From Gammaproteobacteria bacterium (GTDB lineage: Bacteria; Pseudomonadota; Gammaproteobacteria; UBA6429; Thiohalophilaceae): 6,574 bases of DNA. The stretch spans positions 1-6,574 of the forward strand of contig JAADGZ010000180.1 in assembly GCA_013152045.1 (NCBI GenBank), in the 5' to 3' direction. The position numbers and the translations under genes are program-made. Positions 1 to 4,251 of this stretch are shown here, one piece after another (positions within the stretch are counted from its first letter, which is position 1; each line of letters begins with the position of its first letter). The notes beneath the pieces are model-generated. The model worked only from the letters and a program-made list of their open reading frames with translations, was not told the origin of the DNA and did no database searches.

Positions 1-2
1 AT

Positions 3-725
3 AAGCTGAATAATTTGAGTTATGAAATGCCAGACTCTTTAGGTCCAGTGGCAGAGCAATTAGGCCTGGAAGTTAAGAAAAGTCCTCTATTCTCCCGCAA
101 AGGTGGTACTGGACTGTTTGCCAAAGCCAAGCTGGTGTCTGCTGCTTTTTCAGATGAAGTCCTGTCAGAGGGGCGTAACAGCCAGCTGATCGAGTTATCC
201 GATACGCATGTGTTGGTGTTGCGCGTAGCCAAACATGAACCCGCAAAACAACAGGCGCTAAACGACGTGCGTGAGCGGGTCAAAATTTTGTTAAAGAATC
301 AAAAAGCAGCTGAAAGAATCAAGCTGGATAGCCTTGCGGCACTGAAAAAACTTCGCGCCGGCAGTCATTCTGAAAAGCTTGCTCATGCATTGAATGCGGA
401 GTGGAAATCTGTAGGGCCAGTATCCCGTGCAGATGAGAATAGTGATCTGAAGTTAAATCCACAAATTCGTTATGAATTGTTCTTGATGCCCAGGCCAGAG
501 AAAGGCAAGAAAAGCTACAAAAACATTCTCTTGGCTAATGGTGATGGTGCACTACTGATTCTATCTGGCGTTATCGATGGAAAAAATTATAAAGATGAAA
601 ATAAATTGAATGAAAGACGCAAGCTGATTGGACTGTATGGCAATGCCATGCAGTCAGCCTGGATGGCTGAATTGCGCAAAAAAGCGGATGTTACTACCAC
701 TCTGGGTTCGGTTGAGTCAGAGTAA
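3..725 (+). CDS. ppiD: Periplasmic folding chaperone PpiD, C-terminal part (5' end outside window)
   Basis: PpiD is an inner-membrane-anchored, SurA-like chaperone associated with the Sec translocon that helps newly exported proteins fold in the periplasm. Only the last 240 residues are here. The frame is open to the left edge, and a TTG at 15 is merely an internal Leu codon, so the true start is upstream. Seen: the DSLGPVAEQLGLEV segment, the S/P-L-F-S-R stretch, then LIELSDTHVLVLRVAKHEPA and a Lys/Ala-rich helix (about residues 80-125 of this fragment). This is the order found in the region after the parvulin domain of E. coli PpiD (GWFS, RAFVLRISEHKPE, DVQEQVK). The end, an AELRKKADV segment followed by a short acidic tail, also matches the family C-terminus. 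The parvulin domain and membrane anchor are off-window. Identification is strong; it is from remembered homology, not a search. It is probably functionally unrelated to the downstream glycan genes. Confidence 0.9.
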   Translation, partial: KLNNLSYEMPDSLGPVAEQLGLEVKKSPLFSRKGGTGLFAKAKLVSAAFSDEVLSEGRNSQLIELSDTHVLVLRVAKHEPAKQQALNDVRERVKILLKNQKAAERIKLDSLAALKKLRAGSHSEKLAHALNAEWKSVGPVSRADENSDLKLNPQIRYELFLMPRPEKGKKSYKNILLANGDGALLILSGVIDGKNYKDENKLNERRKLIGLYGNAMQSAWMAELRKKADVTTTLGSVESE

Positions 726-756
726 ATTTGCAGAATTAATTACCTTGAAATAGCAT

Positions 757-790
757 TTTTTTAGCGAAGCTTAAAAAAGGTGCCTATATT
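757..790 (+). promoter_or_regulatory. A/T-rich near-palindrome followed by a TATATT box (possible promoter)
   Basis: Six T, AGC, GAA, GCT, T and six A form a near-perfect hairpin at 757-778, with one bulged base and a 3-base loop. TATATT, one base off the -10 consensus, follows at 785-790. The best -35 candidates at 15-18 bp spacing (around 761-767) match poorly, so any promoter would be weak or need an activator. The T/A tracts could bend DNA or act as an UP-like element. It is not a normal terminator for ppiD, because A rather than T follows the stem. Low confidence. Confidence 0.2.
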
Positions 791-810
791 CTTCGCGCTG
801 GGACTAAAAA

Positions 811-829
811 AATCCGGGTCACCTGGATT
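811..829. promoter_or_regulatory. 19-base dyad upstream of the symporter (operator-like, or reverse-strand terminator)
   Basis: The arms AATCC-g-GGT and ACC-t-GGATT are complementary around a central C, with a single mismatched pair (G/T, a wobble in + strand RNA). The size and symmetry suit a dimeric repressor or activator site. On the - strand the same hairpin runs directly into TTTTTTT (complement of 806-812), the form of an intrinsic terminator, though no - strand gene is visible to be ended by it. It lies 78 bases before the chosen symporter start. Confidence 0.4.
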
Positions 830-844
830 AACTAACGGATTAAC
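825..844 (+). repeat. Direct repeat GGATTAAC x2, 12-bp period
   Basis: GGATTAAC occurs at 825-832 and again at 837-844, separated by TAAC, so that TAAC occurs three times. Spacing of about one helical turn is typical of tandem activator half-sites. The second copy overlaps TTAACA (840-845), a 5/6 match to the -35 consensus; the best partner -10 box (TACTTA, 865-870) is poor. It partly overlaps the 3' arm of the adjacent dyad. A regulatory role is inference. Confidence 0.35.
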
Positions 845-902
845 AGGGAGCAGATCATTGCAGCTACTTAGCAATATTTTCAAACTTGGGGCGAGCGGGT
901 AA
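845..902 (+). other. Possible leader peptide ORF with ribosome site, before the symporter
   Basis: AGGGAG at 845-850 is a good Shine-Dalgarno sequence, but no symporter start sits at the right distance. Seven bases downstream is TTG at 858-860, opening a 14-codon frame (M-Q-L-L-S-N-I-F-K-L-G-A-S-G) that ends with TAA at 900-902, four bases before the GTG at 907. This spacing would permit coupled translation of the symporter. The alternative is that the AGGGAG is coincidental. No homologue is known to me. Confidence 0.2.
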
Positions 903-906
903 ACCC

Positions 907-2193
907 GTGTTCCGGTTAAAACTTCACTGGCAAATTCTGATAGCACTTCTTCTGGCGGTCATCGTTGGCTCACAGGCCGGTAAAGAGTCTGGCCTTTTCG
1001 GCATTAGTTTCTACGCAGTCTTTAATTTTATCGGCACATTGTTTATGAATGCGCTGAAAATGATTATTGTGCCCCTGATCATGTCATCGATTATTGTGGG
1101 CATTTCCAGTATTGGCGGGACGCAGGGACTGGCTCGCTTGGGCGGCAAGACTCTGGCTTTTTATTTTACCACCACCTTCTTTGCTATTCTGATCGGTCTG
1201 ATCATGGTTAATACTCTAACGCCGGGGCTGGTTGATGGGCAACCGGGACGAGAAGTATTTGGTCTGAGTCAGATTGATGTTGCAAGTGCCACTGAAAAAG
1301 TGGCAGGCCATGATGCCAGCAGTATTGCCGATGTTTTTCTGCGTCTTGTTCCTGCCAATATCGTTTCTGCCGCTGCGCAGGGACAGATGCTGGGGCTGAT
1401 TTTTTTCAGCCTTCTCTACGGTTATTTTATGACTAAAATCCCTGCGCAGAAGGCAGAAACCCAGCTATTATTTTGGCAGGGGGTGGCGGATATTATGATG
1501 AAAATAACCGAGTGGGTAATGAAATTTGCGCCACTGGGTGTGTTTGCGCTGGTGGCAAAAGTGATTGCCGGTCTGAACGGCCAGGGCGTTGCTGAACTGG
1601 CCCAGGCGCTGGGCTTGTTTTTTCTTACGGTCGTGTTTGCCTTATTGTTTCATATGCTGGTTGTGTTACCTGTTTTGCTGAGGTTCGTTGCCCGGGTGAA
1701 TCCGATCCGGCACTATCAGGCGATGGCACCGGCATTACTGACTGCATTTTCAACCGCCTCCTCGTCGGCAACCCTGCCCCTGACTATGGAGTGTGTGGAA
1801 AAAAATGCAGGCGTCTCCAACCGTACCAGTAGTTTTGTCTTGCCGCTGGGCGCAACGGTGAATATGGATGGTACTGCGCTCTATGAATGTGTTGCCGCCA
1901 TGTTTATTGCACAGGCTTATGGGCTGGAGTTAAGTTTTTCCACCCAGTTTATAATTGTTCTGGTTGCCTTGTTGACCTCGATCGGGGTGGCGGGAATTCC
2001 CGCCGCCAGTCTGGTTGCCATTACCATTATTTTGAGCACGATTGGTTTACCGCTTGAAGCCCTTGGGCTGATTTTGGCGGTGGACAGAATACTGGATATG
2101 TTTCGCACTGCTGTGAATGTATTCAGCGACTCGGTAGGTGCGGTAGTGGTGGCCCGGCTTGAGGGAGAGACGGAAATACTTCGTACCCCTTAA
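907..2193 (+). CDS. Dicarboxylate/amino acid:cation symporter (SDF, DctA/GltP-like family)
   Basis: Inner-membrane secondary transporter that takes up C4-dicarboxylates or acidic amino acids with Na+ or H+; the family works as a trimer with an elevator mechanism. From GTG 907 it is 428 residues, the usual family length. Hydrophobic segments match eight transmembrane helices plus two re-entrant hairpins. The serine-rich hairpin 1 motif S-T-A-S-S-S is at 282-287, the sodium-site motif NMDGT at 319-323, hairpin 2 (GVAGIPAAS) follows, and helix 8 carries D393, D397, R400, T401, N404 and D408. These align with D390, D394, R397, T398, N401 and D405 of GltPh; R400 points to an acidic substrate. Start: homologues typically begin a few residues before the LKLHWQILIAL stretch, favouring GTG 907. 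TTG 886 would add seven residues but has no ribosome site; GCGGG (895-899) may serve GTG 907. The exact substrate cannot be read from sequence. It lies 23 bases before the sugar gene and may share its transcript. Confidence 0.92.
   Translation: MFRLKLHWQILIALLLAVIVGSQAGKESGLFGISFYAVFNFIGTLFMNALKMIIVPLIMSSIIVGISSIGGTQGLARLGGKTLAFYFTTTFFAILIGLIMVNTLTPGLVDGQPGREVFGLSQIDVASATEKVAGHDASSIADVFLRLVPANIVSAAAQGQMLGLIFFSLLYGYFMTKIPAQKAETQLLFWQGVADIMMKITEWVMKFAPLGVFALVAKVIAGLNGQGVAELAQALGLFFLTVVFALLFHMLVVLPVLLRFVARVNPIRHYQAMAPALLTAFSTASSSATLPLTMECVEKNAGVSNRTSSFVLPLGATVNMDGTALYECVAAMFIAQAYGLELSFSTQFIIVLVALLTSIGVAGIPAASLVAITIILSTIGLPLEALGLILAVDRILDMFRTAVNVFSDSVGAVVVARLEGETEILRTP
1989..2004. repeat. Perfect 16-bp palindrome inside the symporter gene
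   Basis: GGCGGG-AATT-CCCGCC is a fully self-complementary 16-mer; as RNA it gives a 6-bp all-GC stem with an AAUU loop. It lies in the codons for V-A-G-I-P-A of re-entrant hairpin 2, a conserved protein motif, so protein constraint combined with GC-rich codon choice may explain it. No function is assigned. Confidence 0.4.
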
Positions 2194-2206
2194 TCTAAGT
2201 ATTTCC
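2172..2206 (+). promoter_or_regulatory. Perfect 10-bp stem-loop spanning the symporter stop codon
   Basis: GGAAATACTT (2172-2181) is the exact reverse complement of AAGTATTTCC (2197-2206), with a 15-base loop that contains the symporter TAA stop (2191-2193). The next gene's ATG is 10 bases after the stem. Only three T follow, so it is not a convincing intrinsic terminator. It may be a 3'-end stabilising hairpin, a weak attenuator, or a structure controlling ribosome access to the downstream ATG, which has no evident Shine-Dalgarno sequence. Confidence 0.5.
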
Positions 2207-2216
2207 AAGTTTAATA

Positions 2217-3194
2217 ATGTCAGAGAATAATATAAACAGCAGGTTTCTCGTTACTGGTTCGAACGGTTTTGTTGGAAAGAGGTTGGTCTCGACTTTATTG
2301 CAACAAGGCTATAATGTTAGTTGTGCGCAACGAAACCGTGTTACGGATAAAGAAAAAAAACCGGCCTGCCAGTATTATGCAATGGGGGATTTTAGCGATA
2401 ACCCAGTTTGGGATGATGCCTTAGATCAAGTTGACTGTGTTGTTCATCTGGCGGCGCGCGTACATGTTATGCAGGAGACGGAAACCGATCCACTCGCTGC
2501 GTTTCGAAAAGCAAATGTCGAGGCAACGCTTAAACTGGCCAGCGCTGCGGTTAAAAAGAAGGTAAGACGCTTTGTTTATATCAGCACTATCAAGGTAAAC
2601 GGCGAGCAGACAGAGAACAATGCCTTCACAGAAAAAGATGCGCTAAACCCGATTGAACCCTATGCGCGTTCAAAATTTGAAGCAGAGCAGGGCTTGATGG
2701 AGATTGGTAAAGCGTCAGCAATGGAAATGGTCATTATCCGGCCGGTACTGGTCTATGGGCCGGGAGTTAAGGGAAATGTTCTTAGATTATTACAGCTAAT
2801 AGAAAAAGGTATGCCGTTACCCTTTAAAGGCGTTAATAATCGGCGCAGCTTGCTAGCACTGGATAATCTGATCGATCTGATTATTCTCTGTAGCCAGCAT
2901 CCTGCCGCTGCCAATCAGATATTTCTGGCAACAGATGGAAATGATATCTCAACTGAAAGACTGGTGAAACTTTGTGCTGATAGCATGCATCGTCAGCCAC
3001 GTTTATTTGGGGTACCAATCGTATTTCGTCGCACTTTGGCCCGTTTGTCACCCCGTGTTAGAAAATTGGAGCGGCGCCTGTATGGATCACTTCAGGCAGA
3101 TAGTAGCAAGGCACGGATATTGTTGAACTGGCAGCCACCTAAAAGCGTTGCACAGGGCCTTGCTGACACGGTTGACGGGTATTTGGATCAATGA
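2217..3194 (+). CDS. SDR-family nucleotide-sugar reductase/epimerase (WbpV/WreQ-like, probable UDP-QuiNAc synthesis)
   Basis: Cytoplasmic extended SDR enzyme of 325 residues, the size of the UDP-glucose-4-epimerase-like subgroup found beside wbpL-type genes. The NAD(P)-binding GxxGxxG motif is G14-S-N-G17-F-V-G20; the catalytic set is S123/T124, Y149 and K153 (YxxxK). The segments VVHLAARVHVM, ISTIKVNGE, IRPVLVYGPGVKGN and NNRRSLLALDNL are typical of this subgroup, as is the C-terminal SLQADSSKARILLNW. Family members WbpV (Pseudomonas aeruginosa O6) and WreQ (Rhizobium etli) act after the WbpM-type dehydratase, reducing the 4-keto-6-deoxy-GlcNAc nucleotide to UDP-D-QuiNAc. The wbpL- and wbpM-like genes immediately downstream support that role here. 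A 4-epimerase role cannot be excluded from sequence. The ATG has no clear Shine-Dalgarno sequence and lies just behind a stem-loop. An A8 run at 2353-2360 codes for E-K-K within a Lys-rich loop. Confidence 0.85.
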   Translation: MSENNINSRFLVTGSNGFVGKRLVSTLLQQGYNVSCAQRNRVTDKEKKPACQYYAMGDFSDNPVWDDALDQVDCVVHLAARVHVMQETETDPLAAFRKANVEATLKLASAAVKKKVRRFVYISTIKVNGEQTENNAFTEKDALNPIEPYARSKFEAEQGLMEIGKASAMEMVIIRPVLVYGPGVKGNVLRLLQLIEKGMPLPFKGVNNRRSLLALDNLIDLIILCSQHPAAANQIFLATDGNDISTERLVKLCADSMHRQPRLFGVPIVFRRTLARLSPRVRKLERRLYGSLQADSSKARILLNWQPPKSVAQGLADTVDGYLDQ

Positions 3195-3210
3195 CTATTT
3201 TATTAAGCCT

Positions 3211-3217
3211 GAGTGAG
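3211..3217 (+). promoter_or_regulatory. Ribosome binding site deciding the wbpL start
   Basis: GAGTGAG ends five bases before ATG 3223. The in-frame TTG at 3220 directly before that ATG would leave only two bases of spacing, so ATG 3223 is preferred. Confidence 0.45.
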
Positions 3218-3222
3218 CCTTG

Positions 3223-4251
3223 ATGCTATTTGTGATGTTGTCTGTGCTGATAAGTTTTGTTCTGGTTTATTTTTTAAGCCGCCAGTCCAGCAGCTTGATA
3301 ATTCTTGATCAACCGAATGAGCGTTCACTGCACAGTAAGCCGATCAGTCGTACGGGCGGGCTGGGTATTCTTGGAGGAATTCTGGTTGCTGGATTATTGT
3401 TAACCTATAGTCAGGATTATCCTGACTATTTGCTGTCAATATTTGCAGGCGTGTTGTTGATTGCAGTTGTCTCCCTTATAGATGATAAACGCGGCGTTAG
3501 TGTCCGATATCGGTTATTGGTTCACATGCTGGCGGCAGTTGTATTAATGCGCAATGGCTTCTATATTTCAACTTTGGATACGCCTTTTTTTTTACTCGAG
3601 TTAGATCCGAGCTTGGCTTATCTTTTTACATTTTTACTTATTATATGGAGCATTAACCTTTTTAATTTTATGGATGGCATGGATGGGTTTGCTGGTGGCA
3701 TGGCCTTTATTGGTTTTTCCGTTTTTGCTGTGTTGGGAGTGTTAAACGGTGCCAGTGTTTTTGCCTTGCTAGCGGGTATCATTGCCTCTGCAAATGCGGC
3801 TTTTTTATTATTTAATTTTCCTCCAGCCAGAATCTTTATGGGCGATAGTGGATCATCGGTGCTTGGTTTTTTGATGGCGGTGATGATGATTTGGGCTGAG
3901 AGCAAGAAGATTTTTCCGCTATGGATCGGCATTCTGGTATTCTCCCCCTTTATTCTGGATGCTTCCTTGACCTTGTTGCATCGTATTTTAAAAGGTGAAA
4001 AGATTTGGCAAGCGCACCGTAGCCATTTGTATCAACGCCTGGTGTTGAGCGGTTGGAGTCATAAACGTACGGTTCTTATGGAATACGGTATGATGCTGGC
4101 CTGCGCGGTTCTAGCGTTGTGCTCTGAGTATTTTTTTGGCGGTTATGTACAGTCAGGCGTATTTATTGCATCAATTTTATTTTATTTACTAAGCTATTAC
4201 TTTTTATTTCGATACTTGGAGCGGCAGGAAAGCGATGCTAAATTCAAATAG
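3223..4251 (+). CDS. wbpL: Undecaprenyl-phosphate sugar-1-phosphate transferase, glycosyltransferase family 4 (WbpL/WecA/MraY superfamily)
   Basis: Polytopic inner-membrane enzyme (342 residues) that transfers a HexNAc-1-phosphate from its UDP-sugar to undecaprenyl phosphate on the cytoplasmic face, starting O-antigen or related glycan synthesis. Seen: about ten hydrophobic helices; the early family motif D29-Q-P-N-E-R-S-L-H37 followed by SRTGG; the acidic pair D87-D88 (DDKRG); N148-F-M-D151-G-M-D154-G; G207-D-S-G-S; and a late loop H265-R-S-H268-L-Y-Q-R. These correspond to the Mg2+- and substrate-binding residues of the WecA/MraY superfamily. WbpL-type members use UDP-FucNAc or UDP-QuiNAc (some also UDP-GlcNAc); the neighbouring reductase and dehydratase favour a 6-deoxy-HexNAc, by inference. 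Its last 17 bases overlap the next gene, suggesting translational coupling. Odd features: a T9 run at 3585-3593 and a perfect 23-base palindrome at 3407-3429, both inside the coding sequence. Confidence 0.88.
   Translation: MLFVMLSVLISFVLVYFLSRQSSSLIILDQPNERSLHSKPISRTGGLGILGGILVAGLLLTYSQDYPDYLLSIFAGVLLIAVVSLIDDKRGVSVRYRLLVHMLAAVVLMRNGFYISTLDTPFFLLELDPSLAYLFTFLLIIWSINLFNFMDGMDGFAGGMAFIGFSVFAVLGVLNGASVFALLAGIIASANAAFLLFNFPPARIFMGDSGSSVLGFLMAVMMIWAESKKIFPLWIGILVFSPFILDASLTLLHRILKGEKIWQAHRSHLYQRLVLSGWSHKRTVLMEYGMMLACAVLALCSEYFFGGYVQSGVFIASILFYLLSYYFLFRYLERQESDAKFK
3407..3429. repeat. Perfect 23-base palindrome (11-bp arms, central T) inside wbpL
   Basis: ATAGTCAGGA and TCCTGACTAT flank the centre TTA, whose outer T and A also pair in DNA, giving eleven matched pairs around one central base. 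As RNA this is a 10-bp stem with a UUA loop. It lies in codons 62-69 (Y-S-Q-D-Y-P-D-Y), a polar loop between two hydrophobic helices that is not a known conserved motif, so protein constraint is a poor explanation. No U-tract follows, so it is not an intrinsic terminator. Confidence 0.6.
3585..3593 (+). repeat. T9 homopolymer tract in wbpL
   Basis: Nine consecutive T code for the end of P121, F122, F123 and the start of L124. Gain or loss of one T would frameshift the gene at about one third of its length and remove all later catalytic motifs. It is a possible slippage (phase-variation) tract. Confidence 0.5.
4226..4230 (+). promoter_or_regulatory. Ribosome binding site for wbpM inside the wbpL 3' end
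   Basis: AGGAA lies four bases before ATG 4235, within the last codons of wbpL. It fixes the wbpM start and, with the 17-base overlap, points to coupled translation of the two genes. Confidence 0.6.

Noticed and set aside
15..17. TTG as a start codon of the first gene
   Set aside because: The frame continues to the window edge with residues that fit PpiD, and the family is about 620 residues long, so this is an internal Leu codon.
756..780. Rho-independent terminator for ppiD at the T7 run or the A/T hairpin
   Set aside because: The T7 run has no GC stem before it, and the hairpin is followed by A, not T. No convincing + strand terminator was found.
726..906. tRNA gene after ppiD (tRNAs follow ppiD in some gammaproteobacteria)
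   Set aside because: No cloverleaf, no GGTTCGAATCC-like T-loop sequence and no acceptor stem pairing seen on either strand.
3618..3932. 104-codon reverse-strand ORF within wbpL
   Set aside because: Lies wholly inside a well-supported conserved gene, is Lys/Ala/Pro-rich without recognisable motifs, and has no context; it is a shadow of the + strand codons.
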